DNA of 33,089 bases from an uncultured Bacilli bacterium (GTDB lineage Bacteria; Bacillota_I; Bacilli_A; RF39; UBA660). Both the position numbers and the translations under genes were made by a program. Below, one piece after another: positions 1 to 7,962 of the stretch. Location: NCBI GenBank assembly GCA_934099115.1, contig CAKOPK010000012.1, forward strand, positions 1 to 33,089, in the 5' to 3' direction. The notes beneath the pieces are model-generated. The model saw nothing but the letters and a program-made list of their open reading frames with translations. It did not search any database and had not been told where the DNA came from. Position 1 is the first letter of the stretch. Every line of letters begins with the position of its first letter.

Positions 1-113
1 CTATACTTAGCTCTTGATGTTAATTGTAATACAGTAACAATTACTGCTATAAACACTAATACAATTCCTGCATACTTCTTTAACTTATTTCTTTTTAATG
101 TTTCTAATTTCAT
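1..113 (-). CDS. Partial surface protein, N-terminal part only (tandem paralogue)
   Basis: The reading frame starts at an ATG read from 113 downwards and runs off the left edge of the window after 37 codons. The translated segment begins MKLETLKRNKLKKYAG and contains one hydrophobic membrane segment (about residues 14-30), then LTSRAKY. It matches the first 37 residues of the protein at 332-1606 at all but four positions (2, 3, 15 and 29), so the two are recent tandem duplicates in the same orientation. By analogy it should be an extracytoplasmic protein held by an uncleaved N-terminal signal anchor. The remainder, including any C-terminal cassette, is outside the window, so its function cannot be judged here. 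Confidence 0.85.
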   Translation of the reverse strand, partial: MKLETLKRNKLKKYAGIVLVFIAVIVTVLQLTSRAKY

Positions 114-296
114 ACTCTAGCCTACTTTCTTGCCCATTATAGTACATATAGAATATATTTTCATTACGTTCGGCAAAACTTGTCAAAACTTCTTTTTATT
201 ATGTTTTTCTATTGTATATTTCTAATATACAATAATATTAAGTTTTTTTCAAGAACTTTTATAATTTTTTTAGGTTAGAAATTCATTAAATTTTAA

Positions 297-330
297 AACA
301 TTAACTAATTTTCTAGCTAATGTTTTTTTT
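297..330. terminator. Hairpin terminator between tandem surface-protein genes
   Basis: Positions 297-307 pair with 314-324 (11 positions, one A/C mismatch), followed by a T run on the plus strand. It sits just past the stop codon of the 332-1606 gene and could end that minus-strand transcript, although the T run is better on the plus strand. Confidence 0.5.
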
Positions 331-331
331 A

Positions 332-1606
332 TTAAAAAACAACATAAGGATTAGAAGAAGTACCATTTCCACTAGAAAATATTGTATCAGCTTTTAGATT
401 GATAACAGGACGGACTCCAGGAGTAGTCCAGCCCACGTAGCCGTAGTAGTTGCCGGGCGCGCCATCCGAACCCACATTGAACACCCACGCACCACCACTG
501 TTATAGTAATACGGAGACATGGTCCAGTAATACTGGCCCGTATATAAGTAATAACCCAAGTTATTTGCTTCAAACACTCCTCCGGCGTATACTACTTCAT
601 CGGCTGTGATTAATCCTACTGATGTTGCAAATCTATCGCTTGTTGTTGCACACTTAAACGTCGGTGCTTTATTTGTTATCAGTCTTATATATGCTGCATA
701 ATAGGTTTGTGTTGTTCCAGTTCCTCCACTTCCGTTTAAACTAGAATAATCTGTAGACGGTTGTCTATCATTACAGAACGCTGCTCCTCCTCCGGTTGCT
801 ATTTTACTTGCATAGCTACTTAGATTACTACTATACCAGTTATCTAATACGCCTTTGATTGTACTATTTGTTCCATTTCCGTGAACAGAACCACTTGTAT
901 ATTGATATCCTACATACATGTTGTTGTCATAATTACTATTGAATGCACTTGTAGTTGTTTGTGTTCCTGTGCCCGTTGTATTGGCACTTGTTCCTTGATA
1001 TATCATCCTGATTGTGCCATCGCCATTGATTCTGATTATTCTCCAATAGAATCCTCCAAATTTTACCCAGTTATCCGTTGGATTTCCGGCAAAATAATAG
1101 CTTGTTCCATAATCATCTGCTGCTGTATAAATTGTCCCTGTTGTATCTGTACTTAATATGGTACTAAAATCTGTTCTAGTACTAACTGTTTTACTTGCTA
1201 GAATATCTTGTACTGTTAATTTCTTAACATCAAAATAAACATAACACTTTGTTCCCTTTTTTGTTAAATTATTTATATTTATTTTTCCACCATTATAGTC
1301 AAAAGTAATAGAACTATCTTTATTTCCATTTACTGCACAATAACTTTTATCAGAATTTAAATTATAACCACTTTGTGGTACTGTATCTGTTCCTTTATAG
1401 GTTCCATTATCTTCAATATACATAGATACTAAATTTAAATCTGGTACTGTATAATTAATAGTTCCTCTAGCTAGTTCAATACTTTGTGTAGTTTTATATT
1501 TAGCTCTAGAAGTTAATTGTACCACTGTTACAATAACTGCTATAAACACTAATACAATTCCTCCATATTTCTTTAACTTATTTCTTTTTAATGTTTCTAT
1601 TATCAT
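332..1606 (-). CDS. Membrane-anchored surface protein with C-terminal lectin-like (DUF6273-like) domain
   Basis: The protein has 424 residues. Residues 1-13 are basic and residues 14-31 form one membrane segment, giving a signal-anchor topology with the rest outside the cell. Residues 50-126 form a small domain with two Cys (90 and 121). Residues 180-400 carry WVKFGGFYWRIIRINGDGT, FCNDR, PTFKC and a C-terminal WTMSP...GVRPVINL pattern. That pattern is what I associate with DUF6273 / C-type-lectin-like domains of gut Firmicutes surface proteins (recalled, not searched). The end GTSSNPYVVF is also typical of that group. GC rises stepwise along the gene, from about 20-25% in the N-terminal third to 57% near the C-terminus. 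A good promoter lies upstream and a near-identical paralogue follows. The ligand is unknown. A 91-codon antisense frame inside it is a shadow. Confidence 0.75.
   Translation of the reverse strand: MIIETLKRNKLKKYGGIVLVFIAVIVTVVQLTSRAKYKTTQSIELARGTINYTVPDLNLVSMYIEDNGTYKGTDTVPQSGYNLNSDKSYCAVNGNKDSSITFDYNGGKININNLTKKGTKCYVYFDVKKLTVQDILASKTVSTRTDFSTILSTDTTGTIYTAADDYGTSYYFAGNPTDNWVKFGGFYWRIIRINGDGTIRMIYQGTSANTTGTGTQTTTSAFNSNYDNNMYVGYQYTSGSVHGNGTNSTIKGVLDNWYSSNLSSYASKIATGGGAAFCNDRQPSTDYSSLNGSGGTGTTQTYYAAYIRLITNKAPTFKCATTSDRFATSVGLITADEVVYAGGVFEANNLGYYLYTGQYYWTMSPYYYNSGGAWVFNVGSDGAPGNYYGYVGWTTPGVRPVINLKADTIFSSGNGTSSNPYVVF
421..540 (-). other. GC-rich variable-like cassette in lectin-like domain
   Basis: I counted 68 G/C in these 120 bases (57%), against about 42% in the middle of the same gene and under 30% in neighbouring genes. 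It encodes residues about 356-396, rich in Tyr, Gly, Asn and Trp. One run of codons reads GGC AAC TAC TAC GGC TAC, all ending in C, and the conserved GVRPVINL follows directly. Position, composition and codon pattern are those seen in variable regions of diversity-generating retroelement (DGR) target proteins. No template repeat or reverse transcriptase is in the window, so this is a hypothesis only. Confidence 0.4.
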
Positions 1607-1645
1607 TTCTCTAACCTCTCTTAGAATTCTCTACCCTATACTAAA

Positions 1646-1674
1646 ATTATATTATCAAGCATGTTGAAAGTCAA
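1646..1674 (-). promoter_or_regulatory. Promoter of the surface protein gene
   Basis: On the minus strand TTGACT (1669-1674) is followed after exactly 17 bp by TATAAT (1646-1651). The start codon lies about 40 bp downstream. This is a near-consensus housekeeping sigma factor promoter, so the surface gene is probably well expressed. Confidence 0.75.
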
Positions 1675-1745
1675 GAAAATTCTCAACTATTCCGTCATTT
1701 TAAATTAGCGATTATTTCATATGCGAAAATATAGATGGTGATATT

Positions 1746-2189
1746 ATGAACTTACAAACAAAACTACAAAATCTAAGAGATGAATTTGAAATAACCCAAA
1801 ATGATATAGCAAACATCCTAAAAGTATCTAGAAGTAGTTATAATAATTATGAACATCAATATGATATAATCCCTTTAAAAAGATTAAATATGCTATGCAA
1901 CTATTATAATGTATCTATAGATTATATATTTAGTTTTAACGAATCAAAACAATATAAAAACTCTAAATCAGAAATAGATTATAAAACAGTAAGTATAAGA
2001 CTTAAAGAATTTAGAAAAGAACATAATCTAACTCAAGTAAAATTAGCAAATATCTTAAACATTGGTAACGGTACTATTGCAGAATATGAACGAGGAAATT
2101 TTTTAATATCCACTGCTTCTTTATATACCATATGTAAAAAATATAATATAAGTGCCGATTATCTTCTAGGTAAAATAGATACGAAGTAA
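1746..2189 (+). CDS. XRE-family regulator with two HTH domains
   Basis: This 147-residue protein is made of two XRE/Cro-C1 helix-turn-helix domains in tandem. Residues about 5-62 contain ITQNDIANILKVSRSSYNNYE and residues about 81-140 contain LTQVKLANILNIGNGTIAEYE. Both end in the characteristic YNVSIDYIF / YNISADYLL segment. There is no ligand-binding or peptidase domain, so it is probably a DNA-binding repressor in which each chain supplies two HTH units. The SD GGTGAT lies 7 bases before the ATG. It is divergent from the surface-protein gene, with about 140 bp between the two starts, so it may control that promoter; this is inference. A perfect hairpin terminator follows. Confidence 0.85.
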   Translation: MNLQTKLQNLRDEFEITQNDIANILKVSRSSYNNYEHQYDIIPLKRLNMLCNYYNVSIDYIFSFNESKQYKNSKSEIDYKTVSIRLKEFRKEHNLTQVKLANILNIGNGTIAEYERGNFLISTASLYTICKKYNISADYLLGKIDTK

Positions 2190-2194
2190 CAATC

Positions 2195-2229
2195 AAAAAG
2201 ATTTCAAAACCCTAATTTGAAATCTTTTT
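2195..2229. terminator. Bidirectional terminator between convergent genes
   Basis: A perfect 14-bp stem pairs 2195-2208 with 2216-2229 around a 7-base loop, with A and T runs at both ends. It serves the XRE gene on the plus strand and the metal ATPase gene on the minus strand, whose stop codon lies inside the stem. Confidence 0.85.
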
Positions 2230-4258
2230 ACTTCTTTATTTTTAAAATTCTTAAACTATTTAAAATTGTAATTAAAGTAACCCCAGTATCCGCAAATACA
2301 GCAGCCCACATAGTAGCAAGTCCTAAAGTCGCCATAACTAAAATCAAAATTTTAACACTTATTGCAAACAACAAATTAACATTAATAATATGATTTGTAT
2401 ATTTAGCAATATCTATAAGCTTAACAATATTATTTAAGTCATCATTCATAATTACAATATCACTAGCTTCTATCGCACTACTAGAGCCTACACTACCCAT
2501 TGATATACCAACATTTGCTTCTACTAAACTAGGTGCATCATTAATACCATCTCCTACGAAAATAACATGATGATTCTTCTTAATTTCTTTTAATTTAGTA
2601 TACTTTTCATCTGGTAATAATTCACTTTGATACTCATCTATTCCTGTTTTATCAGCAACAATTTTAGCAAATGAATGGTTATCTCCCGTAAACATAATAG
2701 TTTTAATATTTCTATTTTTTAAATTAGAAATAACTTCTTGAGCATTATCTTTAATACTATCATCTAAAATAACCTCTGCTACTAATACTTCATCAATACA
2801 CATAAATAAGTTTCCTACTTTATCAGTATTACAAAACTTACTAGACCCCACTTTAATACTTTTACCATCTACCTGATAAGTAATTCCTTTACCATCTATT
2901 TCCCTAAAATCTTTAACTTTCTTTTTATCTAATTTTTTTGTTACTTCATTTAAAATAATCTTAGCAATTGGATGATTAGAATAACTTTCTCCTAAAGCCA
3001 TTAAATATAAAACTTCTTTTTTACTATAATTCTTAGCATAAATATTTACAGTTTCTATTTGAAAAGAACCAGTAGTAAGAGTTCCCGTTTTATCAAAGAT
3101 AATAGTATCACATAAAGTCATCTCATCTAAATAATTACTACCTTTAACAAGTATTTTATTTTTACTACCTACACCTATACCAGCAAAATAACTAAGAGGA
3201 ACACTAATAGCTATCGCACAAGGACAAGATATAACCAAAAAAGTAAGTGCTCTATAAATAGAAGATGCAAAACTAACCTCGCTAATTAAAGGTAAAAATA
3301 AGCTTATAACAATTGCTATTATTAAAACAAACGGTGTATAATAACTAGCTATCTTAGAAACCTTTGTTTCTACTTTAGCTTTATTATTAGTCGCATTCAT
3401 AGTAAGTTCAAGTATTTTATAAATAGTCGAATTAACATATTCATGTGTAACTTCTACTAAAATAACATTTCCTTTATTAATAGAACCAGATAAAACTGTA
3501 TCTCCCACTTCTTTTTGAATAAGAGTAGACTCTCCAGTTAAACTAGAAGAATCTAAAGAAGTACTACCTTCAATAATTTTTCCATCAACAGGAATTAATT
3601 CTCCCTTTTTAACAACAATAATATCTCCCGTTTTTAACTCTTCTGATTTTACTTCTATAATATCATCCTCTACTTTTAAATTAGCAGTATCTACTTTTAA
3701 AGATAATAATTCTTTAATAGACTCTCTACTATGATTAACTGCTTTTTCTTCTAATATTTTACCAATAACATATAAAAGTAAAACCATAAGTCCTTCCATA
3801 TGACTACCTAAGATATATGCTCCAATCGCCGAAATACTAATTAAAGCATTTTCATCAATATTATGAGACCTAATAATCTTTTTAAAAGCTTTAATTACAG
3901 TTTTATAAAGTAATAAAAGATAAGAACAAATAATAAATATTTCTTTAATAACTTTAACTGGAATAATAAAAGATAATATTAAAAAGCAAACTGCTACTAC
4001 AAGACGAATAACTTCATAATCTTTTTTATTTTCTTCCTTTTTTTCCATATAAACTAAAGTATCAGGTTCTACTTTTTTTACAATATTTACTATCTTAGAA
4101 AATGGTTCTTTTAAATCTGTTGAAAAAGTAAGAGTTAAAGTATTAAAATTAACCACTACTTTAGTAAAATGTTTATCTTTAGCAATCGCTTCTTCTATTT
4201 TTTTCGCACAATTAGCACAATCTAAATTCTCTAAATAATATTTATAATTCTTCAACAT
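2228..4258 (-). CDS. cadA: Cadmium/zinc/lead-exporting P1B-type ATPase
   Basis: This integral membrane pump exports soft divalent metals using ATP. With the ATG at 4258 as start (676 aa) it has an N-terminal heavy-metal-associated domain with CANC (Cys14, Cys17), then membrane segments. The actuator loop carries TGES (241-244), the transmembrane metal site is CPC (345-347), followed by the phosphorylation motif DKTGT (Asp389), an HP motif (HPIA) and GDGINDAP. The CPCAIAIS and C-terminal ADTGVTLITILNSLRIL segments point to the Cd/Zn/Pb (CadA/ZntA) group and not the copper group. A GTG six bases upstream is an alternative start, but the ATG has AGGA at good spacing. The start overlaps the regulator's 3' end by 17 nt, so translation is probably coupled and metal-induced. 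Confidence 0.92.
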   Translation of the reverse strand: MLKNYKYYLENLDCANCAKKIEEAIAKDKHFTKVVVNFNTLTLTFSTDLKEPFSKIVNIVKKVEPDTLVYMEKKEENKKDYEVIRLVVAVCFLILSFIIPVKVIKEIFIICSYLLLLYKTVIKAFKKIIRSHNIDENALISISAIGAYILGSHMEGLMVLLLYVIGKILEEKAVNHSRESIKELLSLKVDTANLKVEDDIIEVKSEELKTGDIIVVKKGELIPVDGKIIEGSTSLDSSSLTGESTLIQKEVGDTVLSGSINKGNVILVEVTHEYVNSTIYKILELTMNATNNKAKVETKVSKIASYYTPFVLIIAIVISLFLPLISEVSFASSIYRALTFLVISCPCAIAISVPLSYFAGIGVGSKNKILVKGSNYLDEMTLCDTIIFDKTGTLTTGSFQIETVNIYAKNYSKKEVLYLMALGESYSNHPIAKIILNEVTKKLDKKKVKDFREIDGKGITYQVDGKSIKVGSSKFCNTDKVGNLFMCIDEVLVAEVILDDSIKDNAQEVISNLKNRNIKTIMFTGDNHSFAKIVADKTGIDEYQSELLPDEKYTKLKEIKKNHHVIFVGDGINDAPSLVEANVGISMGSVGSSSAIEASDIVIMNDDLNNIVKLIDIAKYTNHIINVNLLFAISVKILILVMATLGLATMWAAVFADTGVTLITILNSLRILKIKK

Positions 4259-4589
4259 GTTCACGTCCTATCTCAAATAATTTTATAATATGCTCATCCT
4301 TTAAACTATAATAGACTACTTTACCTTCTTTTCTTAATTTAACCAATTTTGCCTGTTTTAAAATACGCAATTGATGTGATATTGCCGATTGGGTAGAATT
4401 CGTAATATATGCTAAATCACATACGCATAATTCACTTAATTTTAAAGCATATATAATCTTCATTCTAGTACTATCGCCAAATATCTTAAATACTTCTGCA
4501 ATATCAAATAATAAATCATCACTTAACATCTTATTTTTAACTTTTTTCGCTAGTTCTTTATGTATACCACAAATACATTCTTGTTCCAT
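4242..4589 (-). CDS. cadC: ArsR/SmtB-family metal-sensing repressor, CadC-like
   Basis: This 115-residue winged-helix repressor releases DNA on binding metal. The sequence shows the CadC-type alpha3N metal site: an N-terminal Cys pair (CICG) plus the ELCVCD motif in the helix before the recognition helix. The recognition helix is STQSAISHQLRIL. The C-terminal helix DEHIIKLFEIGREHVEEL keeps the D-x-H...H-x-x-E spacing of the alpha5 zinc site of CadC/SmtB. It is the first gene of a two-gene operon with the efflux ATPase. A strong SD, GGAGGT, lies just upstream, and a promoter with a palindromic operator precedes it, which fits autoregulation. Confidence 0.92.
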   Translation of the reverse strand: MEQECICGIHKELAKKVKNKMLSDDLLFDIAEVFKIFGDSTRMKIIYALKLSELCVCDLAYITNSTQSAISHQLRILKQAKLVKLRKEGKVVYYSLKDEHIIKLFEIGREHVEEL

Positions 4590-4601
4590 AACTTACCTCC
4601 A

Positions 4602-4656
4602 ATATATGAATAAATGCTCATATATCAAATTATATTCTAAATAAAAAATAAGTCAA
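4602..4656 (-). promoter_or_regulatory. Promoter and operator of the cad operon
   Basis: On the minus strand the -35 TTGACT (4651-4656) and -10 TATAAT (4629-4634) are 16 bp apart. Immediately downstream of the -10, a palindrome pairs ATATATGA with TCATATAT across an 8-base centre (4602-4625), overlapping the expected transcription start. Size and position match ArsR/CadC operators. Confidence 0.8.
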
Positions 4657-4679
4657 TAGAAAATTTCTATTTAACTTAT

Positions 4680-6593
4680 TTATAAAGTTCGAAAATCATC
4701 TTCCATAGTAAATACAATATTTTCTTCAATCCATTCTTTTCTAGGTTCTACTTTATCTCCCATTAAAACATTTACTCTTTTTTCTGCTAAAGCTGCATCA
4801 TAAATATTTACCCGAATTAAACTTCTAGTATCAGGATTCATTGTAGTATCCCATAATTCCTCTGCATTCATCTCTCCTAAACCTTTATTTCGCGAAATAT
4901 CTGGTTTACCAGAATTCTCTGCTACGATTTTAAATCTTTCTTCATCAGAATAAGCATAAAAATGTTTTTTACCATATTCAATTTTATATAATGGAGGTTT
5001 AGCAATATAAAGCTTACCTGCCTCTATTAAAGGTCTCATAAAGCGATAAAAGAATGTTAATAATAAGATTTGAATGTGAGAGCCATCAACATCGGCATCG
5101 GTCATAATAATAACTTTATCATAATTAGAATCTGTAACATCAAAATCTTGTCCTAACCCTGCTCCAATCGTATGAATAATTGTATTAATCTCTTCATTTT
5201 TTAAAATATCCGAAACATTGGCTTTCTCTGCATTAATAACTTTTCCTCTTAAAGGTAAAATAGCTTGAAACTTTCTATTTCTTCCTCCCTTAGCAGAACC
5301 ACCAGCAGAATCTCCCTCGACTAAAAATAACTCATTTATCTTTGGATTTTTACTAGTAGCAGGTGCTAACTTTCCAGATAGATTCTTTTCTATAGCTTTC
5401 TTTCCTTTACCATTTCTAGCCTCTTCACGAGCCTTTCTAGCAGCTTCTCTAGCCAGTTTACTTTTACTAGCCTTATCAACAATAGAAAGAGCCACCTCTT
5501 TATTTTCTTCTAAGAAAAACTTTAAATTTTCATAAGTAACAGCTTCTGTTACACTTCTAGCTTCTGGAGTACCTAGCTTACCTTTTGTTTGTCCTTCAAA
5601 TTGTAATAAAGATTCTGGAATTTTTAAATTAATAACAGCACTTAAACCTTCTCTTACATCACTACCATCAAATGTAGCATCTTTGCCTTTTAAAATGTTA
5701 TTGCTTTTAACATAATCATTAAAAGCTTTAGTAATACCTGTTTTAAATCCAACTTCATGAGTTCCCCCATCAACAGTCTTAACATTATTAACAAACGATA
5801 ATATATTTTCATTATAAGTATCTGTATACTGCATTGCAATATCCACTTCTATACCACTCTTTTTACCCACAAATTGTAAAACATTATTTAAAGTATTTTT
5901 CCCTTCATTAATAAATTCTACAAAATTAACTAAGCCATTCTCATAATGAAATTTAGACTCTTTATTTCCATCTTCATCAATAACTTCAATTGTAACATTT
6001 GGTATTAAAAAGGCACTTTCTTGCATTCTTTCAACAATAGTTGTATAAGAAAAAGCACAATTCTTAAATATATCATAATCTGGTAAAAAAGTAACAATAG
6101 TACCAGTCTTATTAGTAGTTCCTATCTTCTTTAAAGGAGATTCTACTACCCCACCATTACAAAAGCGAATATTATTAATCTCTCCATCACGATATATTAA
6201 AACATCCATTTTCTTAGATAAAGCATTAACAACAGAGCCACCAACTCCATGAAGTCCTCCACTTACTTTATAATTTCCTTCTTCAAATTTTCCTCCAGCA
6301 TGCAAAATAGTATAAATTACTTCTGGAGTACTCTTTCCAGACTCATGCATTCCAATTGGAACCCCACGCCCATTATCAGCAATAGTAATACTTCCATCCT
6401 TGTGAAGAACAATCTTAATATAATCACCATGGCCATTAATAATCTCATCAATAGAATTATCCACGATTTCCCAAACAAGATGATGTAGTCCCCTTTTATC
6501 TGTACTACCAATATACATACCAGGACGTTTTCTAACCGCTTCTAATCCCTCTAAAATCTTAATAGACGAAGCATCATAATTATCTTGTGCCAT
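4680..6593 (-). CDS. parE: DNA topoisomerase IV subunit B
   Basis: This is the ATPase subunit of a type IIA topoisomerase that separates linked daughter chromosomes. At 637 aa it has the usual length. It shows the GHKL ATPase fold (VDNSIDE, DNGRGVP, SGGLHGVGGSVVNALS), the transducer domain with QFEGQTKGKLGTPEARS, and the TOPRIM domain (LVEGDSAGGSAKGGRNRKFQ, MTDADVDGSHI), ending with GLGEMNAEELW. LGTPEARS and LPLRGKVINAEKA favour ParE over GyrB, where LGNSE and KILNVEKA are usual. AGGAGG precedes the ATG. ParC normally follows parE, but here the next gene downstream is unrelated (cadC), so the partner subunit must be elsewhere. Confidence 0.88.
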   Translation of the reverse strand: MAQDNYDASSIKILEGLEAVRKRPGMYIGSTDKRGLHHLVWEIVDNSIDEIINGHGDYIKIVLHKDGSITIADNGRGVPIGMHESGKSTPEVIYTILHAGGKFEEGNYKVSGGLHGVGGSVVNALSKKMDVLIYRDGEINNIRFCNGGVVESPLKKIGTTNKTGTIVTFLPDYDIFKNCAFSYTTIVERMQESAFLIPNVTIEVIDEDGNKESKFHYENGLVNFVEFINEGKNTLNNVLQFVGKKSGIEVDIAMQYTDTYNENILSFVNNVKTVDGGTHEVGFKTGITKAFNDYVKSNNILKGKDATFDGSDVREGLSAVINLKIPESLLQFEGQTKGKLGTPEARSVTEAVTYENLKFFLEENKEVALSIVDKASKSKLAREAARKAREEARNGKGKKAIEKNLSGKLAPATSKNPKINELFLVEGDSAGGSAKGGRNRKFQAILPLRGKVINAEKANVSDILKNEEINTIIHTIGAGLGQDFDVTDSNYDKVIIMTDADVDGSHIQILLLTFFYRFMRPLIEAGKLYIAKPPLYKIEYGKKHFYAYSDEERFKIVAENSGKPDISRNKGLGEMNAEELWDTTMNPDTRSLIRVNIYDAALAEKRVNVLMGDKVEPRKEWIEENIVFTMEDDFRTL

Positions 6594-6689
6594 ATAAAAA
6601 CCTCCTAACTGATTTGTTTTACTCTATTACTAATTATAACAAACAAAAGAATAAATGTAAAACAACTTTACTAAAATTTGACAAAAAAC

Positions 6690-6718
6690 TTGAACTTCTA
6701 AAAATATTTTTTTATAAT
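6690..6718 (+). promoter_or_regulatory. Promoter of the thioredoxin-like gene
   Basis: TTGAAC (6690-6695) and TATAAT (6713-6718) are 17 bp apart, about 24 bp before the ATG at 6742. A TTGACA at 6678-6683 is too far from this -10 to use it. Confidence 0.65.
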
Positions 6719-6741
6719 AAAATAGAAAGAAAGAGGAACAT

Positions 6742-7353
6742 ATGAAAAAAGAAACAAAAACAATTTTAATTGGTATAGGTATAACGATTCTAGTACTTCT
6801 TCTAGCATTCTTAATATTCTATATCTGTTATAAAAAAAGTTTAAAAAGCGAAACAAAAAATGAAAACACAAATAATAGTCTCTTTATTGAGAAAGATAAC
6901 GCCAATACTGTAAGTTCTACAAAAGAGAATAATTCCAAAAAAGATACTGACACACAGATTAAAGACACTTATGTAAGGGATGAGAATACAAACAATAAAG
7001 TTACTGTTTACTTATTTAGAGGAGAAGGATGTCCTCACTGTGAAAGCGCTGAAAATTATTTTAAAACAATCATCGATAAGTACGATTATTTAGAGATTAA
7101 AGCGATTGAAATCTGGAACAATGATAAAAATAATGAATTGGCTGAAAAAGTAGCCAGTGACTTAAAAATAGAACTGGAAGGAGTTCCATTAATTGTAATT
7201 GGTACTTATAATGTAACTGGTTTTAGTGAAGAAATGGAAGAAGAACTGGAAACAGAAATAGAAAAATCTCATAAAAATAAAAATTATCAAGATATGGTCA
7301 CTAAATATATAGAAAAAAATAATAATTATACCATTGAAAACCTAAAAAAATAA
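6742..7353 (+). CDS. Membrane-anchored thioredoxin-like protein (CPHC)
   Basis: This 203-residue protein has an N-terminal membrane segment (residues about 8-29). A polar linker rich in Asn, Lys and Thr (30-85) leads to a thioredoxin-like domain (87-200) beginning VTVYLFRGEGCPHC, with redox Cys97 and Cys100. GVPLIVIG supplies the expected cis-Pro loop. The anchor and linker place the domain outside the membrane, where it could act as a thiol oxidoreductase or disulfide reductase on secreted proteins. Several predicted surface proteins in the window contain Cys pairs, which gives it possible substrates; this is inference. It is divergent from parE, transcribed alone, and ends at a strong bidirectional terminator. 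Confidence 0.8.
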   Translation: MKKETKTILIGIGITILVLLLAFLIFYICYKKSLKSETKNENTNNSLFIEKDNANTVSSTKENNSKKDTDTQIKDTYVRDENTNNKVTVYLFRGEGCPHCESAENYFKTIIDKYDYLEIKAIEIWNNDKNNELAEKVASDLKIELEGVPLIVIGTYNVTGFSEEMEEELETEIEKSHKNKNYQDMVTKYIEKNNNYTIENLKK

Positions 7354-7384
7354 CATAGTATTTTGAAGTACTATGTTTTTTCTT
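7352..7384. terminator. Bidirectional terminator between convergent genes
   Basis: ACATAGTA (7353-7360) pairs with TACTATGT (7369-7376), flanked by A and T runs on both sides. It serves the thioredoxin-like gene on the plus strand and efp on the minus strand. Confidence 0.85.
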
Positions 7385-7392
7385 ATAAAAAA

Positions 7393-7953
7393 TTAAGCTC
7401 TAGATGAATACTTTCCATCTTTTGTAGAAATAATAATTCTTTCTCCTTGATTAATAAATAAAGGAACTTTTACTGTAAAACCAGTTTCAATCTTAGCATC
7501 CTTTTGAGCATTATTAGTAGTATTACCCTTAACTGCTGGTTCTGTCTCAATTACTTCATATTCAATCTTCTCTGGAAGAGTAATTCCTAAAATTTCTCCT
7601 TCATAATAATCAACAGTAATATCTAATCCTTCTTTTATAAACTTAACTTGATCTCCAAGTATTTTTGTAGAAATTTCTGTTTGTTCATAATTATCTGTAT
7701 TCATAAATACATAATTATCCCCTGCTGCATATAGATATTGCATTGGCATACGATCAATATGAGCTTTTGTAATCTTAATATTTGTATTATAAGTATCTTC
7801 TGTAATAGAACCAGTACGTAAATTCTTTAATTTCATACGTACAAAAGCAGAACCTTTTCCTGGTTTAACATGTTGAAACTCTACAATTTGATATAAATTA
7901 TTATCCATAATAATAGTCATACCATTTTTAATATCATTTATATTAATATTCAT
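7393..7953 (-). CDS. efp: Translation elongation factor P
   Basis: EF-P (186 aa) binds the ribosome between the P and E sites and relieves stalling at consecutive prolines. Domain I holds the conserved loop HVKPGKGSAF, where Lys33 in PGKG is the position modified in other bacteria. The OB domains follow (EDTYNTN, RMPMQYLYAAGDNYVFMNTDNYEQ), and the end GFTVKVPLFINQGERIIISTKDGKYSSRA is typical. It is the last gene of a three-gene run (rpmG, unknown 67-aa gene, efp). Its start lies 9 bp after the previous stop, with GTGAGGT as SD overlapping that stop. No lysine-modification enzyme gene is visible in the window. Confidence 0.96.
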   Translation of the reverse strand: MNININDIKNGMTIIMDNNLYQIVEFQHVKPGKGSAFVRMKLKNLRTGSITEDTYNTNIKITKAHIDRMPMQYLYAAGDNYVFMNTDNYEQTEISTKILGDQVKFIKEGLDITVDYYEGEILGITLPEKIEYEVIETEPAVKGNTTNNAQKDAKIETGFTVKVPLFINQGERIIISTKDGKYSSRA

Positions 7954-7962
7954 ATTTTAACC

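Noticed and set aside
881..1156. A 91-codon, Cys-rich open frame on the plus strand inside the surface-protein gene
   Set aside because: It is antisense to a well-supported gene with its own promoter; the Cys and Ile richness simply mirrors the Thr/Asn/Tyr codons of the real frame.
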